From the NCBI GenBank assembly GCA_029204045.2, contig CM055080.1:10294838-10358837 (forward strand): a stretch of 64,000 bases of DNA, given 5' to 3'. The position numbers and the translations under genes are program-made. The DNA comes from Tillandsia leiboldiana (lineage: Eukaryota; Streptophyta; Magnoliopsida; Poales; Bromeliaceae). Positions within the stretch are counted from its first letter, which is position 1, and each line of letters begins with the position of its first letter. A model generated the notes under the pieces. It worked only from the letters and a program-made list of their open reading frames with translations, was not told the DNA's origin and searched no databases. Below, piece by piece: positions 33,923 to 46,674 of this stretch.

Positions 33923-34925
33923 AATTCAACTGTTGTGAGTGTAACTGCACAAAAAAACTCAAATTAGCTGCAGTTCTAAGTACAGTTTTTGAAAAGAGTA
34001 AATTTAAACAAAGTTAGCTTAAAGAAAATTATTTGTATGGTTTAAATTTAGTAGTATTAGTTTAAATCAAATATATTAAAATATTAGATAATAAAATTAA
34101 AATTTTGAAAAGGTACGATAGTCAATTCAAAATAATTTATAATTCAAAATAATTATTATTATTATTATAAAATTATTATTATTATTATTATTATAAAATA
34201 TTTTAAAATTATATATATATAATATAACCATATTTTTATATTATTTTAATTATTTTTAATAAACTAATCATTATATAAGAATAATCTTATTTCTTTAAAA
34301 TGATAGAATAGTTGTTTCCGCGTTAGTTTGATCGGAATAGCTATTCTTGTTATTTTTTTATATCGTTTGGGGACGAAGTCAGGATTTTAATTTTAGGGTG
34401 CTAAAAATATATTAATCTTTAAAAAATATTAATAAAAAAATTATATATAAATAATTTTTTGTTCATTAGTTTTTGAGTTTTTAATATTTTTTTTTAAAAA
34501 AATAGAGTATAATTATCTTTAGTATTAAAATAATAATAATCTAGGAATTTACAAAAAGTTATGTCAAAAAATTAAGTATTAAAATTTAATATAATTTGCA
34601 AATCAAATGTTACGATATATAAAAAAATTAAGTATTAAGATTTAATATAATTTGTAAATTAATTATTACGATACGTTGGAGTCAATTAAATTTGCATTTA
34701 GTGACCCACAAGATAATATTATTTTAAAAAAAAATTATTTTGATCTCTAAAATTTATAATATTTTAATTTTTTTAATAACTTAATAATAAACTTTTATGT
34801 AATTTTAAAAATATTGGCGAGGCCATGAGCACTTTGGGCCTTCATAGGGCTCCGTTTCCAGTTTGACGGAATAGCCAGAATAACTTTGGTTATTTTCGAT
34901 TTATTCGGAAACCAAATGTTGCCTT
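33918..34925. other. AT-rich spacer
   Basis: ATT-type microsatellite-like runs at 34142-34196 and a near-duplicate 34570-34670. No gene seen. Confidence 0.5.
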
Positions 34926-35321
34926 GGGCCCGTTTGGATTCGGTATAGAATCGAGAATAGGAGGGATATCTCTCTTATTCTTTCAAATGCAACAGAAATT
35001 AATCGGTATAGCTTGTTTCGGTACAACTAGAATAAGTGAGAATTACTGTTCTCACTCTTCCCAACCACCCTCTTCTTTTTCCTTAAATACCCTCTCACGT
35101 CTACCGATTCACCATCCCTCACCTCATTATTACATAATAAAGTTTGAGGGCAAAAATATAATTTATCTTAATTAAAACTCTTTATTCATTTTATTCCTTA
35201 TTATCATACCAAACACAAAATCGCTTATTTCTGAAACCATCCCTAACATTTTTTTACACTAGTTCCGTATTTTATACTTATCCATGGAATAGCTAATTCT
35301 GTCTTATCCGTTACCGGGCCC
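34926..35321. mobile_element. MITE-like element with GGGCCCG ends
   Basis: Begins GGGCCCGTTTGGATTCGG and ends TTATCCGTTACCGGGCCC. The inner ends also mirror each other (AGAATAGG and CTAATTCT). It abuts the next MITE, suggesting a shared insertion site. Non-coding. Confidence 0.55.
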
Positions 35322-35324
35322 TTA

Positions 35325-36429
35325 GGCAGCGTTTGGTTGGGGGATAAAGGAGGAATAACCCCCTTTATCCCCCTATTCTTGCCAAACAACCTACAAAAAA
35401 GACAGGGGATAAAATTTTATTTTATCCCATTCTTAACGGGTTATCCTAGGATAACCCGTTAAGATTTATCCCCCCACCCCCCCGGAATAGGGGTTTATCC
35501 CGGGGGCAGTGGATGGGAATTTACTTTTAAAATTAGGATTTAATTTTCAAATTTTAAAATTTTAAAATTGAATTTGAATTATAAAATTTTAAAATTTGAA
35601 TTTTAAAATTTTAAAATTTTAATGTGAAATTTTAAATTTTAAATTTTAAATTTCAAAATTGAATTTGAATTTTAAAATTTTAAAATTTGAATGTGAAATT
35701 TTAAATTTTAAATTTAAAATTTTAAATTTGAATTTGAATTTTAAAATTTTAAAATTTGAATGTAAAATTTTAAATTTAAAATTTCAAATTAAAAAATTTC
35801 AAATATAAATTTTAAAATTTAAAATTTACAATTAAATTTTTAAAATTCAAAATTTAAAATAAAATTTGAAAATTAAAATTTAAAATTAAAGTTTAAAATT
35901 AAAATTTAAAATTTAAAATTAAAATTTAAAATTAAAGTTTTAAATTAAAATTAAAATTTATAATTTATAATTTATAATTTATAATTAAAATTAAAATTTA
36001 AAATTTAAAATTTAAAATTTATAATTTTTAAAATTTGCACTTTCATTTCCAATCTAAAGCTATCTACAACTTGAATTTTGCATTTATTAAAATATACTAT
36101 AAAATAAAAATTATTATTTTTTTAGGTAAGATATAATTTATTACTTATAATTAAATTGCTTCAAATTAAATATAATTTTAAATTTAATTTTTCTACAAAA
36201 AAAAAGATAAGGGCAAAGTTGGTATTTTGAAAAAAATTCTATCTTCTTTTTCCATTATCCTCCACTATTCCATAATTTCAACCAAACACTATTTTAGCTA
36301 TTCCAGAGAATACCAACTTTTCAACCAAACGCAATTTAATTTTTATACTTCTTTATCCCGGAATAGCAAGCTATCCCAGGTATAAAAAAATTTATACCTC
36401 AGAAATTAATCCCCGAATCAAACGGGGCC
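35325..36429 (+). mobile_element. Tourist-like MITE, copy M2 (1105 bp)
   Basis: Ends GGCAGCGTTTGGTTGGGG and TCAAACGGGGCC, an imperfect inverted repeat, flanked by TTA on each side (35322-35324, 36430-36432), the usual PIF/Harbinger (Tourist) target duplication. The middle is AAATTTT-type low complexity. Includes the perfect palindrome at 35432-35463. Copy M1 lies inverted at 10683-11752. No transposase. Confidence 0.85.
35432..35463. repeat. Perfect 32 bp palindrome inside MITE M2
   Basis: Identical to 11614-11645; half-site CTTAACGGGTTATCCT. Lies about 107 bp from the GGCAGCG end. Confidence 0.95.
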
Positions 36430-37210
36430 TTAGAGTCTGAATATATATATAAACCAAGTCAATTAGAGTTTGAATATATATACCATCTCTTCTTTAATGT
36501 GGCTGTTAACTGAATCAAACAGTGACATCTCAATTCTATAATTATTCTTTATAAAACCAGTTCAATTGTAATGAATCCGGTTAAGTCAACCAAGTCAATT
36601 AGAGAGTGATTGAATACATAAACCATTTATCCTTTGATGTGGCTGCTAACCGAATTGGAGGATGATATCTCAATTTTTTAATTATATTTCTTCGAACCAA
36701 TTCATGCCATCTCATATGGACAAAATTTTATAGGTTAATTAATTTGACTCAACACAAGTTTCAAATGAAGCCACCACCAAAGTATTTAATTAAAAAAAAT
36801 TTATGAATATTAGGTGGTTAAAAGCAAATGTTTCAAGATAAGGATGGAGATCAATGGTGCAGTTTGACCCTTGGAAATGATATGCTGTAAGCTCCTCCAC
36901 AAGGTCTCGAAGGCCTTGCAAGTAGGGGCAGAGACGAAACCAGAATTTAATTACGAGGGAGGCCAAAATATATTCAAATAAAAAATTTAGTATATTATAA
37001 TTTTTTAAATTTTTTTTTTATTAATTAAATAATTAATATAAAAATATTAAATTTTTTAATTTAAAAATATTTAATATTTAATTATTTTATTCAAATAACT
37101 AAAAATTTTATTAAATATAACCGTAATTCAATTAGATCAATGACTTAAACTAAAAGATCTATTAAATTTAGTATAATATTTTATTAAGTTAAGGGGGGTC
37201 ATTATTATCT

Positions 37211-37291
37211 TTTTTTTTTGAGGGGAAGGTAGCTTGCTACCGCTTCATTCATAATATGGATGAACTAGGCAACAGGAGAAGGCAACAGGGC

Positions 37292-37334
<43 letters not shown>

Positions 37335-37374
37335 GTAATAGCTCTAAGGAGGAGACTCCAGTTGTGCCCACCTT
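37211..37374 (-). mobile_element. Very short 5'-truncated LINE copy
   Basis: 164 bp: the end of ORF2 (about 14 codons), a long homopolymer tract, and the 3' hairpin GGTAGCTTGCTACC with a terminal A-tail (T-run 37211-37219 on the plus strand). Flanked by an 18 bp target duplication GGGGGGTCATTATTATCT (37193-37210 and 37375-37392). Confidence 0.95.
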
Positions 37375-37494
37375 GGGGGGTCATTATTATCTAAAAGAGA
37401 GAAAGTGATAAATTAGTATCAAGAATTATTGAGTAATAATAAAATGTTGAGGGGGGCCATGGCCACCTTGGGCCCTACTATGGCTTCGTCCCTG

Positions 37495-38110
<616 letters not shown>

Positions 38111-38425
38111 CTTACAAGTACAGTCTATTGTAAATAGAACGGTCTACGTCAGAGTTTTTCTTAAAAAACGTGCAAAATACTTGAAGACAATTTTTCCATC
38201 ACAATAATACTAGTAAATTTAAACCATAAATATAATTGTCTTTAAGCAAACCATACACTTGAAGATTTGTAAACTCCAGGGCGGGGTGCCTAGCATTTGC
38301 TTAATTTGTTTCTAGTTAAAAGCAAGAGATAGAGCCAATCTTAAATATTACTGGCACCTGCATGTTAATCCAGTTAGCTAGTTTCAGTTTCAGCTTCAAG
38401 TCTCCGGAAGAAGTGAGATACATAA

Positions 38426-39149
38426 ATGGCTACTGCAGTTGCAAGTGGGGAGACCGACGAACCAAAACATTTGGACTACGAGTTGCAAAAAGCATTGCAG
38501 AGAGGGGACGTGAGAACCATCAAAAGACTCTTCTTGCATGAAACGGTTTCCTCCAAACTTACTACAGATCACGCCGTAGCAATCCAACTTCATGATGCAG
38601 ATAACGTTACCGACGACGCAGGACGCAGGAGTTGGCGAGGAGTTACTGTAGGCGGAAACTCTGCACTCCATATCGTGGCTGATTTTGGGCACTTGGAGCT
38701 CGCGAAGCTGATCTGTGCGAGCGATATCTCCCTCTTGACAGCGAGCAATGCGGCAGGCGAGACGCCGCTGCATTGCGCGGTGAGGGCTGGGGCAGACCAA
38801 ATTGTGTCACACTTCATATCAGTAGGCCGGAAGGATGGTGGCTGCCGGTTGGAGGAGGTGCTGCGCGCCACAGATCGGGAAGGGAAGACTGCACTATACA
38901 CGGCAGCCCAGGAAGGCCATGCGGCGGCGTCGGCGAGAGTTTTGATGTCTGCAGATCCTGGGCTGGCGGCTATCGTCGACAGCAAAGGTGTATCTCCACT
39001 TTATGTAGCAGTGCTGTCAGGATCGCTTGAAATTGTTCAGATCCGGATAGGATCCCGTGCTGATGGAGGAGGGGGCACGCCGGAGGCATCCTATGCCGGA
39101 CCCAACGGGCAAACTGCACTCCACGCAGCCGCCATGATCGAAAGCCCGA
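38426..39149 (+). CDS. Gene B exon 1: ACD6/ITN1-like ankyrin-PGG protein
   Basis: First exon of the only copy here with no visible lesion; the assembled protein has 672 residues. Residues 1-241 come from this exon: an acidic start (DEPKHLDYELQKALQRGD), a first ankyrin repeat at about 77-98, then repeats near 111-132, 153-175, 188-208 and 228-240. The exon ends at CCGA|GTAATC, phase 1. The family spans plasma or ER membranes with ankyrins in the cytosol, and ACD6 acts in salicylate-linked immunity; function here is inferred. Exon and 5' flank are identical to gene C. The ATG is the first in frame and matches gene A's start context. Confidence 0.92.
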
Positions 39150-39662
39150 GTAATCGACCTGCAACTCATGCCCTTTTTTTTTTTTTTTTTTTAATTAATA
39201 CATATTTTGTTAGATTTGATTAGATATGAAATTATCTGATGCAAAGATAAAATCTAATTAAATTACGATTGCAAGCTCAATAACTGGAATTTAATTAGAT
39301 TAGATACCTAATTTGTTAGTTCTATACATTCATATTTATACTTTTATTTTGAATACTTTTAAAAATATAAAGTTATCGACGTTGTCAGTATTTTCGACCC
39401 TTGGTAAAAAAAAAAATATGTATTTAAAATAATAATATTTTTTTTCGAATTTAGTAATCTAAAAAACATAATTCATTAAAAAAATAAATTTAATGGTGAA
39501 AAAATTACAAAGAACATAGATCTTTGTATTTTTGACGGATAAAATCTAAAAAGGCATAAAAAATAGTTCATCCCTATTAAAATAAAAGAAAATTTGCAAT
39601 TGATCAATTCATGAGTATACCAATCATGTAATTAATTATAAAAAGCACGAATAGCTAGAGCG

Positions 39663-42600
39663 ATGTTAGAGCGAGAGAGAGCGAGAGAGAGCGCGAGAGA
39701 GAGTGTGAGCGTGAGGGAGAGGAAGAGAGCGAGGATCTTCGACTGTGAGAGCAAGCGAGTAAGGGTGAGAGCGAACGCGAGTGAGAGGGCTTGGTGGGGA
39801 GCTCGAGAGGACGGTCGTCGTGAGGGTTTCGTGCGGCGACCGGGGCGACACCCTACCGCTGGCCTTGCGCAGGCGAGAGGTAGGTCTAGGGAGAGAAGGT
39901 GCAGACGTACCCACTCTAGAAGATGCGCGAGCCCCCCGTTCCCCTTCTCCAGAGTGACTGTCCTGCCCCCTCGCCTCGGCGCTCCTCTCGAGCGGACCCG
40001 TCGCCCTCGAGCCCCCCCTCGCGACACTTGGGAACGGCCCAGATCTCGGCACCGCTCGTTGTCAATCCTCGGGGCTCCTCCCGGATTGCGATCGTCCACC
40101 CCTGCCCCTCCCCGTCGCTCGTCTTCGAGGCCTGGCTTCCCGAGGTGGCCAGGAAGGAGATGGGACCCCCCCCGTCGCTTCCGTACGGATGATTCCCCCC
40201 GAGGCGCATCTTGGTCCTCTCCTGCCGCCCCTTGTGATCCGCCTGGTTCAGAGGATCTCCGGTCCTGCCGACGTGCCGGACGCGCCGGTCTTGTCCCGCC
40301 TCTGCGTCATGCACCCAAGGTGACCTGGGCGGACCATGCAGGATTCCCCCTCTGCTCGACGCTGACCCCCGCCCCCCGAGATGACTCCTTCGCTCCCATC
40401 TCCCCCCTCCTGTCGCAGCCCGCTGTCTCCCATCTCCCTTTTCCCCGCACGCAACCTTTCCCGCCCCCCCACCAGGATTCCCGGTCTCCTCCCAAGATCG
40501 GCCCCCGCTCCTATAAAGACACCCTTCTTTCCACTACCTCTTCTCCATCCAACCCCTCCCGACCCCTCGCCAAGACCCGCTCCCCCCTCCCAACCCCCCC
40601 TACCAAACGGTGCTTCCGGTGCCTCGCGGGGGATCACTTGGTGCGCGACTGTCGTGACCCCGTGCGGTGCGCGTCTTGCCATCACACTGGACACCGAGCC
40701 TTCTCCCGCCTTTGTCCCCTGCGCCGACGCCGACCAGCCATGCAGCGCCGCGGGTTCCGTCCGGAGACTCTAAAAGCCTTCGTCCCCCTCTCCGAGGGAT
40801 TCCGCTCGCGTCAGAACCAGCGCAGGAATGCCGTCCTTGTCGATGTGGTGGGCCGCTCGAACCTGGGCATCTTCCCTGGGGGCACCATTGCTTCCGACAT
40901 GGCGGCTCGATTTGGTGGTTTCCCCACCGATTTCGTAGCTGCGCGTTACACCGAACATGATTACGTCCTGCTGCTGCCTGAGTGGGTCCGGCCCGACAGC
41001 ATCATCGGCCACGGCCTTCTCAACCTCCTCCATTGCAGGCTCCAGTGCTACCCTTGGGAGCCCTTCAGCGGCGCCTCCCTCAGCAGGCTGACCTTCAAGG
41101 CTTGGATCACCATCAAGAACCTGCCTTTTGAGTGCTGGTCCTCCGACTGTGTGTGTGCCATTGTCGGCTGCTTCGGCCGCTACATCAACGCCGACGACAC
41201 CAGCCTCAACCTGGTGGACCTCTCTGGCTTCCGCTGCCTCGTAGCCGTTGACGATTTGCTTGATATTCCTGAGACTCTCGCGATCTCCATGGGGGACTAC
41301 GTCGTCTCCTGCACGGTGAGGATCGACACCACCTCCCCCTTTGGAGGCGACGACCACGGCATCCCCCTCGCGGGTGGGGGACCTAGTGAAGGAAGCGATC
41401 AAACCGACCCCCACGGCAGGCGTTTGGCTCGGCGGATCGCCACCGTGGACATTCGAGGAGATAGCTCCGGTTCCCGGGACGCCACCCATGTGGGCCAAAG
41501 TGACTGGGACTCCTCGGAGATCCGGGATCGACGCCGCCGCCCCATCTCCCCACCTGCGGCTAAGCTACCTTCACCGCCGCCAATTGACCCACCACCCAAC
41601 GTCGGTGACCGTAGCGGCGGCCCTCCGGCCCTCTCCTCAGGGGTCGCGGCCTCTTGCCCAACGGTCCCCCTCTGCCTGGCCGCCGTACCGCCTCGGGTCG
41701 CATCGCCGCTGGTTTCAGCCGTTGAGGACTCTTGTTCCCCCGTCCTCGGGATACTACCTCTGCCTCCTTCTGGTAAACTTTTGAATTTTTGCTGCGTCGT
41801 AGGAAGCTGGGAGATCTTGTGCACGGGCTGGCGTCAGATTACAGACGACTGCTCGTCATTTGCCGTGCTAGACCTGACCCTGCACCTCCTCCCACCTGCA
41901 CCTCGAGCCACTCCCTCCCTGCCTCGGGGTCCCACTTGCCCCCCGCTAGCTTTCGGGCAATGGCCAGGGCCGCTGTCCGGCCCTTGGGGCTCCCTCCTGC
42001 CCCCCCCCGCATGGCTGGCCCCGCCCCCTTCCCTTGGGGGCCCTGCTTCGCCGCCCCGGCCCTCCCATCAGCTGGGCCTCCTTGGGCCCTTCCGCGGGCC
42101 CCCACTACTCTTGGCCCCACCAGCTGGTTTTCTTCAGAGCCTCGGATCTGCCCCCCTCGGAGGCCAAGCCACGAGCCCCTTGCCCGTCTCTCACCTGGGC
42201 CTCCTTGGGCCCATCCGCGGGCCCCATCACTCACTGGACACACCTCCGGTCCCTCTTCAGCAGGCCCCCGCCCCTGGGCCGCCTAAGCTAACTGCCCCCC
42301 CTGGGCCCCCACTGGTTGATTGGCCCACTTTGGATCCTTCCGCAGGCCACCCACCTAATGGCCCGGCACTGCCCTTGTTGGCCCGCGACTTCCGGACACC
42401 GCCGGGGCCACCTATGCAGGCCAGGTCAACTGATACATCCACCTCTCCGGCCCTCCGCACCCCGCCGCCATGGTGCGCCCCTCCGCCTCGACTTCCGGCC
42501 GGGCGTCCCGCAGCACCTCCTACCGCCGGGAATTGCCCCACCGCCGCCGCCCCGCCCGACGCACCCTCCGGGCTGCCAGCCTCCGGCGCCGACACCTTCG

Positions 42601-42956
42601 AGCTTGGACCTGCCGCTTACCCTCTCTCCGCCGGGGCTGCTACTGATCCCCCCCCTGCGACGACTCTAGGGCTTGTTCTGCTGCCGTCCACTTCTCCGCT
42701 CCTTCCCAAATCGCTGACCCCGCCCCTTGTCCGGAGGAGCAGCCGACTAGCCCTGAAGGCGGGCGCCCTTGCACTGGACAGAGCTGCTGCACGCAAGTCA
42801 TTCCTCCTGGGAGACGGCCAGGTCACCCCCACAACACCCGACGCTGACGACTCCGCGGCTATCTCCTTCATCATCCGCAAGACCGCCAAGCTCGGCTTAG
42901 TGCTCAGCGAGGGAGAAGCCTCCTCCCTCCTCGACTTTTCTGGCCATGTGTACTGA
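39663..42956 (+). CDS. LINE B ORF1: zinc-knuckle RNA-binding protein
   Basis: Open frame of 1097 codons; the true start may be a later Met because the first ~60 codons read a GAGAGA-type sequence. Pro-rich low-complexity N-terminal part; two CCHC-type knuckles near residues 317-355 (CFRCLAGDHLVRDC, then CASCHHTGHRAFSRLC); a conserved globular region at about 395-560 (RRNAVLVDVVGRSNLGIF, ITIKNLPFECWSS) like the DUF4283-type domain of plant LINE ORF1; a long Pro/Gly-rich linker; and a conserved C-terminal block (VRRSSRLALKAG, FSGHVY). Expected to coat LINE RNA. Very GC-rich, so many antisense frames here are shadows. Confidence 0.85.
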   Translation: MLERERARESARESVSVRERKRARIFDCESKRVRVRANASERAWWGAREDGRREGFVRRPGRHPTAGLAQARGRSRERRCRRTHSRRCASPPFPFSRVTVLPPRLGAPLERTRRPRAPPRDTWERPRSRHRSLSILGAPPGLRSSTPAPPRRSSSRPGFPRWPGRRWDPPRRFRTDDSPRGASWSSPAAPCDPPGSEDLRSCRRAGRAGLVPPLRHAPKVTWADHAGFPLCSTLTPAPRDDSFAPISPLLSQPAVSHLPFPRTQPFPPPHQDSRSPPKIGPRSYKDTLLSTTSSPSNPSRPLAKTRSPLPTPPTKRCFRCLAGDHLVRDCRDPVRCASCHHTGHRAFSRLCPLRRRRPAMQRRGFRPETLKAFVPLSEGFRSRQNQRRNAVLVDVVGRSNLGIFPGGTIASDMAARFGGFPTDFVAARYTEHDYVLLLPEWVRPDSIIGHGLLNLLHCRLQCYPWEPFSGASLSRLTFKAWITIKNLPFECWSSDCVCAIVGCFGRYINADDTSLNLVDLSGFRCLVAVDDLLDIPETLAISMGDYVVSCTVRIDTTSPFGGDDHGIPLAGGGPSEGSDQTDPHGRRLARRIATVDIRGDSSGSRDATHVGQSDWDSSEIRDRRRRPISPPAAKLPSPPPIDPPPNVGDRSGGPPALSSGVAASCPTVPLCLAAVPPRVASPLVSAVEDSCSPVLGILPLPPSGKLLNFCCVVGSWEILCTGWRQITDDCSSFAVLDLTLHLLPPAPRATPSLPRGPTCPPLAFGQWPGPLSGPWGSLLPPPAWLAPPPSLGGPASPPRPSHQLGLLGPFRGPPLLLAPPAGFLQSLGSAPLGGQATSPLPVSHLGLLGPIRGPHHSLDTPPVPLQQAPAPGPPKLTAPPGPPLVDWPTLDPSAGHPPNGPALPLLARDFRTPPGPPMQARSTDTSTSPALRTPPPWCAPPPRLPAGRPAAPPTAGNCPTAAAPPDAPSGLPASGADTFELGPAAYPLSAGAATDPPPATTLGLVLLPSTSPLLPKSLTPPLVRRSSRLALKAGALALDRAAARKSFLLGDGQVTPTTPDADDSAAISFIIRKTAKLGLVLSEGEASSLLDFSGHVY

Positions 42957-43001
42957 GCGCCTGGGCTCGTGTATCTTGTCGTCTGGTGTCTTCTTTTGCT
43001 C

Positions 43002-46000
43002 ATGTTTAGTATCTGCTCTTGGAATATTAGAGGGCTGAACGATCCCTCCAAGCGGGCCCTAGTCAAGTCTGTCGTCTGTGATCTCAAAGTGTCAGTCCTT
43101 TGTTTTCAAGAAACTAAGGTTTCTAAACTCTCGCGTCAACTCCTCTCCTCTGTTGCTGGACCGGGCTACGACAAATGCCACCTTATCCCCTCTTCGGGAG
43201 CCTCGGGCGGCCTAGCCACTTGCTGGAACTCCAAACACTTCTCCTGCTCTGCGGTTCTCGTCCGCCACCACTCTCTTACCTTACGTCTGACTTTCGCACC
43301 CAACGGCTTCGCCTTCTACCTAACCAACGTGTACGGGCCGCCATCTTGGGAAGGGAAAGACGAGTTCTGTCGGGAGCTCAGTGCACTTAAATCATCCTGC
43401 CCCGGCCCTTGGGCAATCTGCGGGGACTTCAATCTCACGCGTTCCCAGACCGAACGACAGGGCCGCCGTTGGTGTAATCGCCTGATGGAATTGTTCTCCT
43501 CCCTGATCAACGAGCTTGAATTGGTGGACCTTCCCCTGCTCAACCAACGCTTCACGTGGTCCAATATGCAGAACCCCCCCTCCCTCGCTAAACTCGATCG
43601 CTTCCTGATCTCAACGGATTGGGACCTTTCCTTCCCGCTTTGCTCGGTCTCGGTTCTCCCTAGGATCACCTCGGATCACTCCCCCTCCTCCTCAGAACGC
43701 TTTCTAGCCACCCCATCAGCCACTTCAGATTTGAAAAGGTCTGGTTGACTAGATCGGACTTTATCTCGCTGGTACCCATCTGGTGGCAAGAGATCGAGAC
43801 CAAGCAAGGGAGACAAGGGAGCATCCTAACATTCAACGCTAAGCTCAGGCACTGCCGCAAGCGCATCAAAGAATGGCGGGCCACTAACTTCCACAGCATC
43901 CGCAACGCTAATAGGGTGGTAGCAGAGAAGATCCATAAACTGGACGTTCTTGAGGAACTCCAAAGACTAACGCCCAGCGAGCACGCGTTGCATGACAATC
44001 TAAAAAGCCAACTGAAAGATATCTTAGTGGAAGAAGAGATTCTTTGGAGAGCCAGAGCCAAGCAGCATTGGCTTAAAGAAGGGGATGGCAACACAAAATT
44101 CTTCCATGCAATGGCCAACGGTAGGCAGAGAGCCAACCGCATTGGAACCATTTCGGATGACGGGGTGGTTCTCGATAGGGACTCGGACAAGTGCGATTAC
44201 TTTTTCGAGAAATTCAGGACTCGCTTCGCGCCAGACTCTCTTCCGCCTCAACTTTGTGGAGACTGGAGCGGCCTCTTTCCGGATAAGACAGCTTTGAGCG
44301 CGGAGTTCCTCACTGCCCCCTTCACCCAGGAAGAAATCCGCAAAGCAACCTTCCAGATGAGTGGGGACAAGGCGCCTGGACCGGATGGATTCAGCATGGC
44401 TTTCTACCACAGGTTCTGGGACGTCATCAAGGCTGATCTCCTTAAAGTCTTCGACGACCTCTTCGAAGGCACCTTGAACACAGGCCCATTTGACTACACC
44501 CACATCTGCCTGATTCCCAAAACCGAAGGGGCAAGCTCGGCCAATGACTTCCGGCCCATCAGCCTCCTCAACTGCGTCCAGAAGATCATCTCCAAGGTGC
44601 TTACGAACAGGCTCCTCACCGTACTGGACAAGATCATCTCCCCGGTTCAGTCTGCCTTCGTCAAAGGCAGATTTATCCTCGACTCCTTCGTCACTGCCAG
44701 TGAGCTCATCAGCTGGGGTGCCAGAAAACACATCGACTGCGTCGGAGTTAAGGTGGACTTCGAAAAGGCCTTTGATTGCGTTAGCTGGAACTTTCTCAAG
44801 CATATACTCCAGTGCCTAGGTGCTAACCATAAATGGTGCGGGTGGGTTGACCAATGCACTGCCAATGGCAAAATTGCCATCCTAGTCAACGGCACCACCA
44901 CTAAATGGATCAAAATGAAGAGGGGGCTCCGCCAGGGTGACCCCCTTTCACCCTTCCTCTTTCTCCTGGTGGCAGAAGGCCTGGCACGCATGACTAACAG
45001 AGCAATTGAGAACAAACTGCTTAAGGGTGTCGGGCCTGCGAGGGATTCAGAAACTTCACTGATTCAGTTCGCTGATGACACTATCTTCTTCTGCCAGGCC
45101 AAAGCCAGACAAATTCGCAACCTCCGGTTTCTGTGGCGGACCTTCGAATGGGCCTCCGGGCTGAAGATCAACTTGGCAAAGTCAGAACTTCTTTACCTAG
45201 GCAACAAGCCCAACATGGGCGAGCGGCTTGCAGCGCTTCTAAACTGCAAACTAGGTCGACTCCCGATAAAATACCTAGGCCTGCCACTCAACAAGGGAAG
45301 CATTCGGAAAGATGACTGGCTGACTGTTGTCTCCAGAATTGACCAAAGAATAACCGGGTGGCAAGCGAAGCTACTTTCGTCTGGGGGAAGGCTGACCCTG
45401 GTCAACTCGGTGCTGTCTAACCTACCGCTGTACTTTTTCTCCGTCTTCAGAGCACCTACCTGGGTCATCAAAAAAATTGACTCACTACGACGAGCCTTCT
45501 TCTGGAGTGGCTTGCGATCAGCGTCTGGAGGCATTTGTTTGGTCAACTGGAGGACTGTCTGCAGGGCAAAAAAGGATGGGGGCCTAGGAGTACTGAACCT
45601 GGACAGTATGAACACGGCTCTGCTTGCAAAATGGTGGTGGAGATTCCTGTCCGCGGATACAACACCGTGGGAACCCCTTGTCAATAGGCTCTACTACCAC
45701 CGTCGTAAGCCTTTGAGTGAGGGACCCTCCTTCTCCCCCCTTTCACACTGGTGGCGAGGTGTGGTTCGCACTAGGGAGCTCTTCAAGCGAAGCACGACAC
45801 ACGTCGTGAGAAATGGTGCACGGACGGAACTCTGGTCAGACACGTGGATTGGGACTTTGCCCCTAGCGTCCCAATTTCCTACTATCTTCTCGCAAACTAC
45901 CAATAAGTCTCTTCGGGTAGATGAGTGTCTTGACCGCAATGGCTGGAACTGGGCGCGAATCCTTGAGGGGGTTGACTCCACCAACACTTCCACCGAGGAA

Positions 46001-46588
46001 TCCATCCGGGAGTTGCAAACGCTCACCGCACACCTCAACCTTTCCACCTCTCCAGATGAATTCCTCTGGCGTTGGACCTCTTCTGGCAAGTTTACAGTCA
46101 ACTCTCTGTACCGCTTCCTGCAAGACTCAGGAGTAGTCGTTGACCGATTCAGCAGACTCTGGACCCTAAAACTACCTCTGAAAGTCAAAATCTTCGTGTG
46201 GCTCGTGCTACGCAGGAGGGTCCTGACTAGAGACATCCTACAGAAACGGAATTGGACTGGACCCTATTGCTGCACTTTCTGTGACGACCCCTCTGAATCT
46301 GTTGACCACCGTTTTCTCCATTGCAACTTCGCCAACGCTCTCCTAGAAGCCCTCCTCCCCGACAAAGCACGAATCAGGACTTGCCCTTCTGCCAGCTCAC
46401 TCTGGGATGGAAGTTCCCTCTTAGGAGGAGCTTGGGGCAGCAGAACTCTTGTTACGATCGCGACTACTTGGTGGCTGCTTTGGCTCGAAAGAAACAGAAG
46501 GGTCTTTGACAGTAAGAACCGCAGCCTGGCCGCGACCCTCGCAGATATCCGAACTTGCCGCTCGCAGTGGTCTCGTTTCTGCCTGTAA
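43002..46588 (+). pseudogene. LINE B ORF2: endonuclease-reverse transcriptase with one frameshift
   Basis: Begins MFSICSWNIRGLND at 43002, 45 bp after ORF1. The endonuclease domain (WNIRGLN, FQETK, NVYGPP, CGDFNLTR, SDHSP) runs in one frame to about 43680, where a C-run appears one base short; the downstream frame resumes at once (FRFEKVWLTRSDFISL) and stays open to 46588. RT motifs: GDKAPGPDGFSMAF, FRPISLLNCVQKI, RQGDPLSPF, FADD. The C-terminal zf-RVT-like finger has CTFCDDPSESVDHRFLHC. A single lesion suggests recent insertion or a homopolymer sequencing error. Confidence 0.9.
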
Positions 46589-46619
<31 letters not shown>

Positions 46620-46674
46620 GGCCGGCCTCTGTCGGCTACCCCTCTGCGAAATTCATCCTCGCCATGAATGAAGC

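Noticed and set aside
39632..42669. Long antisense and alternate-frame ORFs across LINE B ORF1
   Set aside because: Shadows of a very GC-rich coding frame. Only the 39663-42956 frame has knuckles and conserved blocks shared with LINE A.
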